Source: Thioclava sediminum
Lineage (GTDB): Bacteria; Pseudomonadota; Alphaproteobacteria; Rhodobacterales; Rhodobacteraceae
NCBI RefSeq assembly: GCF_002020355.1
Contig: NZ_MPZV01000004.1
Coordinates: 186,001 to 250,000, forward strand
Length of the DNA: 64,000 nucleotides
Direction: 5' to 3'
Both the position numbers and the translations under genes were made by a program. This document shows, in pieces, positions 25,472 to 33,300 of this stretch. Under the pieces are notes generated by a model. The model worked only from the letters and a program-made list of their open reading frames with translations, had not been told where the DNA came from and ran no database searches. Numbering within the stretch: the stretch's first letter is position 1; each line of letters opens with the position of its first letter.

Positions 25472-26215
25472 ATGGAGTGGCTCGTCGATCATAATCAGGT
25501 GGTGAGTATCGCGGTGCAGATCGTCACCGCGCTCGTCTGGATTATCTATCTGCAACTTCTGCTGCAGAATTTCCGGCGGGAGCGTCGCTCGAAACTGCTG
25601 CTCACCCGTGTCGCGGGCGGCCATGAGCGCGGGCATCTGATGCTCGGCAATATGGGTGCCGAGCCGATTTTCGTGAAAGCCCTTCTGGCCGATCTCGTGA
25701 TCGACGGGAAAACCTATCACTCGATCGCCAGCGATTCCGGGGGCTTTGCGCCATTCGCGGAGTCCAGCCCCAACGAGTCGATCAAGGGCCCGCTGAAAAC
25801 CGCAGCATATCGCGATCTCGGTCGCATTTCCGATCTTGTGGACGTCGCGCTGGAATTCTCCGACCTGCCCGAAGACGCAAAACGGGTGGAAACGGTGATT
25901 TTCACCGTGCTGGCAGAGGGCAGTCGCGACAATATCCTGACCGCCGGGCGGCTCTGTTTCGATGTCTATCACGCCGGGGAGCATCAGCGCTTCTTGCCGC
26001 AGACCTCTTCGACGGTGCAGTTGCGCAGTTTCCGCAAACGTCGCGAATTGGCGGCGCGGCTGAAGGAAATGCTGGAGCAGGAAGCGCGCGCTTTCCTCAC
26101 CAGTGAAGACGGCCAACGCCGCGAGCGTGGCGCAGAGCTACAGCAGCTGCGGCGTCGCCAGCGACAAAGCGAGAAGGAACGCCAGGCCGACGCTCCGCAC
26201 GAGGCTGCCGAATGA
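25472..26215 (+). CDS. Membrane-anchored protein of unknown function
   Basis: Not recognised. The protein (247 aa) has one N-terminal hydrophobic segment (about residues 10-32) followed by NFRRERRSKLLL, so it is probably anchored with its body in the cytoplasm. A beta-rich middle domain (about 45-170) follows, then a highly charged, probably coiled-coil tail rich in Arg, Glu and Gln (about 180-247). ATG 25472 has AGAAGGA at suitable distance; ATG 25466 would overlap that site. It stands alone between the ABC operon and a DedA gene in the same orientation. Confidence 0.7.
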   Translation: MEWLVDHNQVVSIAVQIVTALVWIIYLQLLLQNFRRERRSKLLLTRVAGGHERGHLMLGNMGAEPIFVKALLADLVIDGKTYHSIASDSGGFAPFAESSPNESIKGPLKTAAYRDLGRISDLVDVALEFSDLPEDAKRVETVIFTVLAEGSRDNILTAGRLCFDVYHAGEHQRFLPQTSSTVQLRSFRKRRELAARLKEMLEQEARAFLTSEDGQRRERGAELQQLRRRQRQSEKERQADAPHEAAE

Positions 26216-26290
26216 GGCTTTGCGAGACCTGTCGTCCAATATAACCGAACCCAGCGCGCCGTTCCGGCTTGAGGCGCCAAAGGAGACATC

Positions 26291-26932
26291 ATGTTCAACT
26301 GGATCACCGGCGTCATCGCATCCTTCGGCTATTTCGGTATCGCGGGGCTGATGCTGCTGGAGAACGTGTTTCCGCCGATCCCGTCCGAACTGATCATGCC
26401 ACTCGCAGGCTACATGGCGGCGCAGGGGAAATTCTCGCTCACATTGTTGATCGTTGCGGGCACTATCGGTTCGGTGCTGGGCGCGCTCCTTTGGTACTGG
26501 ATCGGCCTCAAGATCGGGATCAAGCGCCTGTGCCACCTGTCGAGCCGCCATGGCCGCTGGATCGGCATCACCCCGCGCGACATTACCCGGACCAAGAAAT
26601 GGTTCGACAAGCACGGCTGGGTGGGCGTGTTCTTCGGGCGCATGCTTCCCGGCGTCCGCACGCTGATCTCGGTGCCGGCGGGCATGGCGCGGATGCCCTT
26701 CGTCCCGTTCCTTGCCTACACGACGCTGGGCAGCGCGCTCTGGACCGCCTTGCTGACCGTCGCGGGCTATCTGCTCGGGAAGCAGTACAGCGAAGTCGCA
26801 AGCTGGGTGAACCCGGTCTCGACCGGCGTGATCGTGGTGCTCGTCCTGCTCTACGCCTATCGGGTGATTACCTGGAAGCCGCTGAGAGATGACGACGAAC
26901 CCAGCGGCGCCACGCCCGCGCGCGAGAGCTGA
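26291..26932 (+). CDS. DedA family membrane protein
   Basis: Integral membrane protein (213 aa) of the DedA/SNARE-associated family. The family motifs are ENVFPPIPSELIMPLAGYMA, the FFGRMLPGVRTLISVPAGMARM stretch (first part FFGRMLPGVRT with conserved arginines) and several hydrophobic helices. DedA proteins are linked to membrane homeostasis and to undecaprenyl-phosphate or phospholipid translocation. AAAGGAG precedes the ATG. It appears to be monocistronic. Confidence 0.92.
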   Translation: MFNWITGVIASFGYFGIAGLMLLENVFPPIPSELIMPLAGYMAAQGKFSLTLLIVAGTIGSVLGALLWYWIGLKIGIKRLCHLSSRHGRWIGITPRDITRTKKWFDKHGWVGVFFGRMLPGVRTLISVPAGMARMPFVPFLAYTTLGSALWTALLTVAGYLLGKQYSEVASWVNPVSTGVIVVLVLLYAYRVITWKPLRDDDEPSGATPARES

Positions 26933-27037
26933 ACTGCTGAGCACAAGCGACACCTAAGCCGGGTTTTGCCATCTCGCGTTGGCAAGAACGCGGCAAAAGG
27001 CTTATATGCCCGGCAAGACGTTAAAGAAGGACACGCC

Positions 27038-27652
27038 GTGGCAATCCACCTGCATCAAAACGACCTTCCCGACGGGCTCGATCTCGGTCCCGTCGTAGCC
27101 ATCGACTCCGAGACGATGGGCCTCGACCCGCGCCGCGACCGGCTCTGCCTCGTGCAGCTTTCGGCGGGCGACGGCGACGCGCATCTGGTGAAGATCGCCC
27201 AAGGTCAGACCGAAGCGCCAAACCTGTGCCGCATGCTGGCCGATCCCTCGGTGGAGAAGCTGTTCCACTTCGCGCGCTTCGACGTCGCCGCGCTTTTTAA
27301 TGCGTTCGGGGTGGAGACGAAGCCGGTCTTCTGCACCAAGATCGCCTCGAAGATGGTGCGGACCTTCACCGATCGCCACGGGCTGAAGGTGCTGGTGCAG
27401 GAGCTTGTCGGCGTCGACATTTCCAAGCAGCAGCAAAGCTCGGACTGGGGCGCGGCGGAGCTGACCGACGCGCAGATGGAATATGCGGCTTCGGACGTAC
27501 TCTACCTGCACCAGATCAAAGCCGAACTCGTGGCACGGCTGGAGCGCGAGAACCGGCTCGGGCTGGCGCAGGCCTGTTTCGATTTCCTGCCGACGCGTGC
27601 GAAGCTCGACCTGCTGGGCTGGGATGAACCCAATGACATCTTCCACCACTGA
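27038..27652 (+). CDS. rnd: Ribonuclease D (short form)
   Basis: 3'-5' exoribonuclease of the DEDD family (204 aa). It has IDSETMGLDPRRDRLCLVQ (Asp/Glu, motif I), FHFARFDVAAL (motif II) and MEYAASDVLYL with Tyr and Asp (motif III, DEDDy). It lacks the HRDC domain of E. coli RNase D, as is usual for the short alphaproteobacterial form. It starts at GTG 27038 with AGAAGGA upstream. It acts in tRNA/stable RNA 3' maturation. The 3' end overlaps kdsD by about 20 bases. Confidence 0.92.
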   Translation: MAIHLHQNDLPDGLDLGPVVAIDSETMGLDPRRDRLCLVQLSAGDGDAHLVKIAQGQTEAPNLCRMLADPSVEKLFHFARFDVAALFNAFGVETKPVFCTKIASKMVRTFTDRHGLKVLVQELVGVDISKQQQSSDWGAAELTDAQMEYAASDVLYLHQIKAELVARLERENRLGLAQACFDFLPTRAKLDLLGWDEPNDIFHH

Positions 27653-28589
27653 TTATTCCGACGTCGCCCGCCGCGTGATCGGCATCGAGGTCGCCGGGCT
27701 GGAAGCCTTGGCGGCGAGCCTCGATGGCGAGTTTTCGCGCGCGGTGGCGATGATCCTCAAGACCGAGGGGCGCGTGATCGTCTCCGGCATGGGGAAATCG
27801 GGCCATATCGGGCGCAAGATCGCGGCGACGCTGGCCTCCACCGGGACGCCTGCGCATTTCGTGCATCCGGCGGAGGCGAGCCACGGCGATCTGGGCATGG
27901 TCACCCGGCACGACCTGGCGCTGGTGCTGTCGAATTCCGGGGAGACGCCGGAGCTGGCCGACCTGATCGCCCATACACGGCGCTTTCAGATCCCGCTGAT
28001 CGGTGTCGCGAGCCGCCCGGACTCGACGCTGCTGCGGCAGGCCGATCTGGCGCTGGTGCTGCCCAAGGCCGAGGAAGCCTGCGGGACGGGCGTGGTGCCC
28101 ACTACATCTACGACGATGACGCTCGCACTCGGTGACGCGTTGGCCGTCGCGCTGATGGAGCATCGCGAATTCACCGCCGAGCATTTCCGCACCTTCCATC
28201 CGGGCGGCAAGCTGGGCGCGCGTCTGTCAAAGGTTTCCGATCTGATGCATCGCGATATGCCGCTGGTGGCGGAAGACACGCCGATGCCCGATGCGCTCTT
28301 GATGATGAGCCAGAAGGGCTTTGGCGTCGTCGGCGTCACCGATGACGCGGGCCGCCTGACCGGGATCGTCACCGACGGCGATTTGCGGCGCCACATGCAG
28401 GGGCTGCTGGAGCATAAGGTCTCCGAGGTGATGACCGCCAATCCGCGCACCATCGCGCCCGGGCAGCTGGCCGAGGCTGCCGTGGCGCAGATGAACGAGC
28501 GAAAGATCACCGCGCTTTTCGTGGTCGAAGATGAGAAACCCGTGGGCTTCCTGCAGATCCACGACTGCCTGAGGGCCGGGATCGTCTGA
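27633..28589 (+). CDS. kdsD: D-arabinose-5-phosphate isomerase KdsD
   Basis: KpsF/GutQ-type isomerase (318 aa) converting ribulose 5-phosphate to arabinose 5-phosphate, the first step to Kdo. The SIS domain (about residues 45-185) contains GMGKSGHIGRKIAATLASTG and LSNSGETPEL. Two CBS domains follow (about 210-318; GVVGVTDDAGRLTGIVTDGDLRRH). ATG 27633 lies within the end of rnd; ATG 27624 is an alternative. It starts the conserved Kdo/LPS transport operon and its stop overlaps lptC. Confidence 0.94.
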   Translation: MTSSTTDYSDVARRVIGIEVAGLEALAASLDGEFSRAVAMILKTEGRVIVSGMGKSGHIGRKIAATLASTGTPAHFVHPAEASHGDLGMVTRHDLALVLSNSGETPELADLIAHTRRFQIPLIGVASRPDSTLLRQADLALVLPKAEEACGTGVVPTTSTTMTLALGDALAVALMEHREFTAEHFRTFHPGGKLGARLSKVSDLMHRDMPLVAEDTPMPDALLMMSQKGFGVVGVTDDAGRLTGIVTDGDLRRHMQGLLEHKVSEVMTANPRTIAPGQLAEAAVAQMNERKITALFVVEDEKPVGFLQIHDCLRAGIV

Positions 28590-29191
28590 TGATGTACGAC
28601 AACAGCCATACGCGACTGGTGAACTGGGCGAAGATCGTCCTGCCGCTGCTCGCGCTGGCGCTGTTGTCGACGATCTTTCTCGTCTCGCGCCGGATCGATC
28701 CGAGCGCCGCGATTCCCTATGCCAAGGTCGATGTCGAGAAACTCGCGCGCGAAAATGCGGTCACCCGGCCCGAATATTCCGGCGTGACCGATACCGGCGC
28801 GACGCTGTCGGTGACGGCCGCGCAGGCCCGCACCCAGCCCTCGCAGGATCAGGGTGCGAGTGCCGATCAGGTCGCGGCGAAGCTGACCGCACCCGATGGC
28901 CATGTGACCGATTTGAGCGCGAATGAGGGTCTATTCCAGCCCAATTCGAACCGGATCGACCTGACCGGCAAGGTCGCGATGCAGACCTCCGATGGCTACC
29001 GGGTGAACTCCGACAAGGTCGAGTTGCAGACCGATAGCAGTATCCTGACCTCGCCCGGCCCGATCCATGGGACGTCCCCTTTCGGAACGCTCGATGCGGG
29101 CTATATGCAGATGGTCCCGACGGCGGATGGCAGCAGTCACGATCTTGTTTTCAAACAGGGTGTGAAGCTGGTATATCAGCCGCAACAATGA
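28589..29191 (+). CDS. lptC: LPS export ABC transporter periplasmic protein LptC
   Basis: Bitopic protein (200 aa) with one N-terminal transmembrane segment (about residues 12-33) and a periplasmic beta-jellyroll (LptC/OstA-like). It passes LPS from LptB2FG to LptA. Sequence is poorly conserved, as is normal for alphaproteobacterial LptC, and the assignment leans on position between kdsD and lptA. It overlaps both neighbours. Confidence 0.88.
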   Translation: MMYDNSHTRLVNWAKIVLPLLALALLSTIFLVSRRIDPSAAIPYAKVDVEKLARENAVTRPEYSGVTDTGATLSVTAAQARTQPSQDQGASADQVAAKLTAPDGHVTDLSANEGLFQPNSNRIDLTGKVAMQTSDGYRVNSDKVELQTDSSILTSPGPIHGTSPFGTLDAGYMQMVPTADGSSHDLVFKQGVKLVYQPQQ

Positions 29192-29691
29192 GGGTGTGGA
29201 TGTTTCGAGCGCGTTTTTTCACCGCCTGTGCGATGGCGGTTTCGTTCCCGGTTCTCGTGATGGCGCAAAGCGTCGATTTCGGCGGGCTGCGCGCCGACAA
29301 GACCGCCCCGGTCGAAGTCACGGCCGACTCGCTCAACGTCAATCAGGAAAGCGGGCAGGCGGTGTTCTCCGGCAATGTGGAGGTCACGCAGGGCGACATG
29401 CACATGAAAGCCGCCGAGCTTGAGGTGTTCTACGCCAGCGACAAGCGCTCCGAGATCACGAAGCTGCACGCGACGGGCGGCGTCACGCTGGTTTCGCCCA
29501 CCGAGGCGGCGGAGGCCGAGGAAGCCGTCTATGACGTGAAGGCGGGCACCGTCGTGATGACCGGCAAGGTGCTGCTGACCCAAGGCGACAACGTGATGTC
29601 CGGCAACAAGCTCAATGTCGACCTGAGCACCGGCGCCGGCACGATGGACGGGCGTGTGCGCACGCTTCTGAAGCCCGCCGGGAGCAAGTGA
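29188..29691 (+). CDS. lptA: LPS transport periplasmic protein LptA
   Basis: Periplasmic OstA-domain protein (167 aa). A signal peptide with cleavage probably after VLVMA (about residue 26) is followed by the beta-jellyroll: VTADSLNVNQESGQAVFSGN, ...GVTLVSPTEAAEAEEAVYD, ...GDNVMSGNKLNVDL. It forms the bridge carrying LPS across the periplasm. The start overlaps lptC and the stop overlaps the lptB ATG. Confidence 0.92.
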   Translation: MRVWMFRARFFTACAMAVSFPVLVMAQSVDFGGLRADKTAPVEVTADSLNVNQESGQAVFSGNVEVTQGDMHMKAAELEVFYASDKRSEITKLHATGGVTLVSPTEAAEAEEAVYDVKAGTVVMTGKVLLTQGDNVMSGNKLNVDLSTGAGTMDGRVRTLLKPAGSK

Positions 29692-30467
29692 TGGCCGAGG
29701 ATGCCGTCAAAAGCGACGCCGGGCTGGCCCCGGTCGCGGGCCAGGGCGGTTTGCAGGTCCGGGGGCTGCGCAAGAGCTACAAGCGCCGCCCCGTGATTCG
29801 CGACGTCTCGCTCGACCTGTCGCGCGGTGAGGTCGTGGCGCTTCTCGGGCCGAACGGGTCGGGCAAAACCACCTGTTTTTATAATATCGCCGGTCTGATC
29901 CGCCCCGATGCGGGCGAGGTTCTGATCGACGGGCGCGATGTGACGGGCCTGCCGATGTATCGCCGCGCGCGGCTCGGGATCGGTTATCTGCCGCAGGAAG
30001 CCTCGATTTTCCGCGGGCTTTCGGTCGAAGACAACATCATGGCGGTGCTCGAAGTCGCGGAGTCCGATCCGCACACCCGTCGCGAGCGTCTGGAAGAACT
30101 TCTGGGCGATTTCTCGATCGGCCATTTGCGTCACGCGCCCGCTTTGGCGCTGTCGGGGGGCGAACGCCGGCGCTGCGAAATCGCACGCTGTCTGGCCGCC
30201 GATCCGAAATATCTGTTGCTGGACGAACCCTTCGCTGGCGTCGATCCGATCGCCGTGTCGGAGATTCGCGCGCTCGTCGCACAGCTGAAAGATCGGGGTA
30301 TCGGGGTTTTGATCACCGATCACAATGTGCGCGAAACGCTCGAGATCGTGGATCGTGCCTACATTCTGCACGACGGGACGGTGCTGATGTCAGGCACCGC
30401 GGAAGAGGTTGTGCAGGACGAAAACGTGCGCCGCGTCTATCTCGGCCAGCACTTCCGCATCCTCTGA
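29691..30467 (+). CDS. lptB: LPS export ABC transporter ATP-binding protein LptB
   Basis: Cytoplasmic ATPase (258 aa) that powers LPS extraction with LptF/LptG. Walker A is GPNGSGKTT, signature LSGGERRRCEIARCL, Walker B YLLLDEPFAGVDP and switch His in ITDHNVRETL. The family-specific YLPQEASIFRGLSVEDNI is present. ATG 29691 shares a base with the lptA stop; the in-frame GTG at 29688 is less likely. A short N-terminal extension precedes the core. A terminator-like hairpin follows; rpoN, which follows lptB in many proteobacteria, is absent. Confidence 0.95.
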   Translation: MAEDAVKSDAGLAPVAGQGGLQVRGLRKSYKRRPVIRDVSLDLSRGEVVALLGPNGSGKTTCFYNIAGLIRPDAGEVLIDGRDVTGLPMYRRARLGIGYLPQEASIFRGLSVEDNIMAVLEVAESDPHTRRERLEELLGDFSIGHLRHAPALALSGGERRRCEIARCLAADPKYLLLDEPFAGVDPIAVSEIRALVAQLKDRGIGVLITDHNVRETLEIVDRAYILHDGTVLMSGTAEEVVQDENVRRVYLGQHFRIL

Positions 30468-30484
30468 TCGTGATCCGCGGATCC

Positions 30485-30515
30485 CTGCCGGGCGCCTCCG
30501 CCTACCGGCAGTTTT
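30485..30515 (+). terminator. Rho-independent terminator after lptB
   Basis: A 7-bp stem CTGCCGG/CCGGCAG with a 13-base loop is followed directly by TTTTG. It would separate the lpt operon from hpf. Confidence 0.65.
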
Positions 30516-30537
30516 GCACTGCAGCGAGGGAGACCCG

Positions 30538-30638
30538 TTGACACCCCCCACGATCCATCCCCAAATACATAAGAGATGCGTAATGTTCGCCCCCACTCCC
30601 CGGGCGCGCTTGCGGCCCCCGAGAGGGGTCCGGCGCGC
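30538..30638 (+). promoter_or_regulatory. hpf: Candidate promoter and structured leader of hpf
   Basis: TTGACA (30538-30543) is followed 15 bases later by CCCCAAAT (30559-30566), which resembles a heat-shock sigma-32-type -10 box; a standard -10 at 17-bp spacing is not seen. Downstream, GCGCGC arms (30604-30609 and 30633-30638) enclose CCCC/GGGG, predicting a stable hairpin in the 5' untranslated RNA. The rest of the 297-base lptB-hpf gap holds nothing else recognisable. Confidence 0.35.
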
Positions 30639-30764
30639 GGAAGGTCCCCGAAAGAGGGCCCGGGCGAATTCAGACTCAACGCGACTTTTCAAGAGATTAA
30701 CCGGCCCGAAACACCTCAGCCCAAAGGCTGGGGTCACTGGCCCAATGCGTGAAGGAGGAAATCC

Positions 30765-31340
30765 ATGCGTTACCAAATCACCGGCAAACAAATCGATGTC
30801 GGAGAGGCCCTGCAATCTCACGTCAAGTCGGAGTTGGGCGAGGTCGCCGAGAAATACATGCAGCGTCCCACCGACGCGCAGATCACCTTCTCGCGCGATG
30901 CGCATGAGTTTATTTGCGAGGCGACGGTGCACCTGTCGACCGGGCTCACCGCTTCGGCCAAGGGTCATGCCACGGAAATCTATGCGGCCTTCGATGCGGC
31001 GCGCGAAAAGATGGACAAGCAACTGCGGCGTCACAAGCGCAGATTGAAAGATCATCACCGTGACCGTGCTGAACCAGTTGAATTCGAAGCTGCAGGTCTG
31101 TATGTGCTCGCCTCGGAAGAGGATGACGATACCGGCGAGACGCACGAAGGTGCTCCGATGATCGTAGCCGAGATGGAAACCAAGGTTCCCACTCTCTCGG
31201 TCGGTGAAGCGGTCATGCAGATGGAGCTGTCTGATGCGTCGCTACTCGTCTTCCGCAACGAAAAACATGGCGGGGTCAACGTCGTTCATCGGCGTGAAGA
31301 CGGCAATGTCGGCTGGATCGACCCGCGCAACAGCAAATGA
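30765..31340 (+). CDS. hpf: Ribosome hibernation promoting factor, long form
   Basis: Long-form HPF/RaiA protein (191 aa). The N-terminal S30AE domain (about residues 1-105; RYQITGKQIDVGEALQSHV, ITFSRDAHEF, FDAAREKMDKQLRRHKRRLK) binds the decoding centre. A linker and a C-terminal dimerisation domain follow (about 130-191; PTLSVGEAVMQMELSDASLLVF and HRREDGNVGWIDP). It promotes 100S ribosome formation in stationary phase. AAGGAGG precedes ATG 30765. Its position next to ptsN is conserved. Confidence 0.95.
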   Translation: MRYQITGKQIDVGEALQSHVKSELGEVAEKYMQRPTDAQITFSRDAHEFICEATVHLSTGLTASAKGHATEIYAAFDAAREKMDKQLRRHKRRLKDHHRDRAEPVEFEAAGLYVLASEEDDDTGETHEGAPMIVAEMETKVPTLSVGEAVMQMELSDASLLVFRNEKHGGVNVVHRREDGNVGWIDPRNSK

Positions 31341-31373
31341 GCGGCCCGGAACGGGCGCGGAGTAGACGAGTTC

Positions 31374-31838
31374 ATGGACCTATCTAAACTTCTCGTGCCA
31401 GGCGCGGTCAAAGTGCTGTCGAATGTCACGAGCAAGAAACGCCTGTTTCAGGATCTCGGTGACATCGCGGCGGCGTGCTACAAGATCGACGCCGCGGAGA
31501 CTGTCGATGCGCTGCAGGAGCGTGAAAGCCTCGGGCCGACCGGTGTCGGCCACGGCGTTGCGCTTCCGCATGCGCGGCTCGACGGGCTGAGCGAAGTCGT
31601 GGGTGTCTTCCTGCGTCTGGAAAAGCCGCTCGATTTCGACGCGGTGGACCGGCTGCCGGTCGATCTGGTCTTCGCGCTCTTCGCGCCGAAGGATTCCGGG
31701 GTCGAGCATCTCAAGGCGCTGGCCCTCGTGTCGCGCACGATGCGCGATCCGGAAACCTGCGAGAAGCTGCGGGCGAATACCGATCCGTCGACGCTGCACG
31801 CAGTGCTGACGGAGGCTCAGAGCCGTCAGGCGGCCTGA
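31374..31838 (+). CDS. ptsN: Nitrogen-regulatory phosphotransferase EIIA(Ntr), PtsN
   Basis: PTS EIIA type-2 protein (154 aa). The phospho-accepting histidine is in GVGHGVALPHARLDGL (about residue 66, in LPHAR). It ends the hpf-ptsN pair and receives phosphate from the EI(Ntr)-NPr chain to regulate potassium, nitrogen and carbon responses. A bidirectional terminator follows. Confidence 0.94.
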   Translation: MDLSKLLVPGAVKVLSNVTSKKRLFQDLGDIAAACYKIDAAETVDALQERESLGPTGVGHGVALPHARLDGLSEVVGVFLRLEKPLDFDAVDRLPVDLVFALFAPKDSGVEHLKALALVSRTMRDPETCEKLRANTDPSTLHAVLTEAQSRQAA

Positions 31839-31859
31839 ACCGGTCTCGAATGAAAATCG

Positions 31860-31893
31860 AAAAAGCGCGTCGGTCCGCCCGGCGCGCTTTTTT
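31860..31893. terminator. Bidirectional rho-independent terminator between ptsN and the sulfotransferase gene
   Basis: A perfect 10-bp stem AAAAAGCGCG/CGCGCTTTTT with a 13-base loop and a T tract on both strands lies between convergent genes and can end both transcripts. Confidence 0.85.
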
Positions 31894-31905
31894 CGTGGGG
31901 TAGGC

Positions 31906-33297
31906 TCAGTCGCGCCAGTTGCCGAAGCCGAACTGCATCATGTCGCGCGTATAGGTCTCGCGCGCGGCGGCTTCGAGGTCAGGCGTCCAGATATCGGCGA
32001 GCTTGATCGGCGCGGTGTCGGTCTCGCCGGGCGCGAAGGCAGGCGCCTCCACACCGGCCATGCTGGCGAGATAGGCGAAGTCCTCCGCCATCCGCTCCTC
32101 GCGCACCAGAAGGTCGGGCAGAGCGAACTGGCCGATCCCCTGAAGCGCCGCGGATTGCGTGGCCCAAAGCGTATTCACCGGCAGGCTCGTCTGGTTCGCG
32201 AGATTGGATTTGAGCCAGCCCAGGAAAGCGATCAGCGCCTCGGCATAGTCGCCTTGCGCGATGCTCTGCCCCTCCTTCGGGATCGGCAGCTTGTAGCTTT
32301 GACGCAGGACGGCGCGGGTCTCGTCCATGTTGTCCCAGTTGAGCACCGCGTTGAACGCCAGATGCGCGCGCATCAGCGGGTGGCGCAGCACGGTGAAGCT
32401 GCGATGGCCGTGATGGCGACGTTTCCACTGGCGCAGGGTCTTCTGGCTGAACCCTTCGACCAGTTCGCCGGTCGCCGCCAGCCAGTCGCGGATCGGCGCA
32501 TCCATCGCGGGTCGAAGCGGCATATACAGCAGCCCCGCCTCGCTCGCGATGAAACCGGGCACGCCGGGACCGCGCCGGGGCTCGAAATTCGGGGTTTTCG
32601 ACAGGTTGAACCGATCGAGCCGCGCCAGCGATGCCTCCATCCCCGGGAAATTCGCGACCTTCGTCTCCAGCGGCTCGGGGTTCTGCACCTTGAGGTTCTC
32701 GGGCAACTGTTTCAGCCGCCCCGCGACGCCCAGCCAATTCGCGAGACCGTTGAGCACCTCGACCGACTGCGCATCCTCGTAATCGATATAGAAGGCCGTC
32801 TGCCCCGAGCGCTGCAGCGCGTTCAACAGTGTCACCTGAAAGTCCTGCAGCCCTTCCAAATGAGCTTCGAACTCCTCGGCGTCGAAGCGCGCCTTCGTGG
32901 CTTTGCGGTGCTTCGCATCGCCCAGCTTCCACTGGCCCGTGGCGCGCGCGATCATCAGGCTGACATAGCTCTCGATCGGATTGCGGGTCAGCACGATCTT
33001 CGCGCATTTCGGATCGTTCACGAACACGGCGAGCATCCGCGGGTCGTGATCGTGGAAATAGCGGCAGCCGTTCAGCCCGTCCTGCGATTGGATTGCGTTC
33101 CATAGCGCCAGCGGATCGTCATCGCGCTGCGCCTTGGTAACGCCCACCAGCTCCTTGCGGTTGGGATAGCCGATCAGCGCCGGATTGAACGCCTCGCCAT
33201 GGCAGGTCACGCCGTCCAGATCGTTCAGCGCAGCTTCCAGCAGATTGGAGCCGGTGCGCATCTCGGCAAAGACGACGAAACTGTCAAATTTGGGCAT
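31906..33297 (-). CDS. Sulfotransferase-family protein with two sulfotransferase-like halves
   Basis: Probable PAPS-dependent sulfotransferase (463 aa), much longer than the usual 250-300 aa. The N-terminal half has the 5'-phosphosulfate loop EMRTGSNLLE (about residues 12-21) and a 3'-phosphate-type segment VLTRNPIESYVSLMIA (about 102-117). The second half again carries a RHPLMRAHLAFNAVL segment after HRSFTVL, and a sulfotransferase-like end (YTRDMMQFGFGNW), but without a clear second phosphosulfate loop. It is the last gene of a minus-strand operon three bases after a glycosyltransferase, so a surface glycan is the likely acceptor. Nodulation-type (NodH/Stf0-like) sulfotransferases are the nearest style. 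Confidence 0.72.
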   Translation of the reverse strand: MPKFDSFVVFAEMRTGSNLLEAALNDLDGVTCHGEAFNPALIGYPNRKELVGVTKAQRDDDPLALWNAIQSQDGLNGCRYFHDHDPRMLAVFVNDPKCAKIVLTRNPIESYVSLMIARATGQWKLGDAKHRKATKARFDAEEFEAHLEGLQDFQVTLLNALQRSGQTAFYIDYEDAQSVEVLNGLANWLGVAGRLKQLPENLKVQNPEPLETKVANFPGMEASLARLDRFNLSKTPNFEPRRGPGVPGFIASEAGLLYMPLRPAMDAPIRDWLAATGELVEGFSQKTLRQWKRRHHGHRSFTVLRHPLMRAHLAFNAVLNWDNMDETRAVLRQSYKLPIPKEGQSIAQGDYAEALIAFLGWLKSNLANQTSLPVNTLWATQSAALQGIGQFALPDLLVREERMAEDFAYLASMAGVEAPAFAPGETDTAPIKLADIWTPDLEAAARETYTRDMMQFGFGNWRD

Positions 33298-33300
33298 GTC

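Noticed and set aside
30409-31047. Plus-strand frame crossing the lptB-hpf gap
   Set aside because: It overlaps the terminator, leader and hpf in another frame and is Arg/Pro-rich without motifs.
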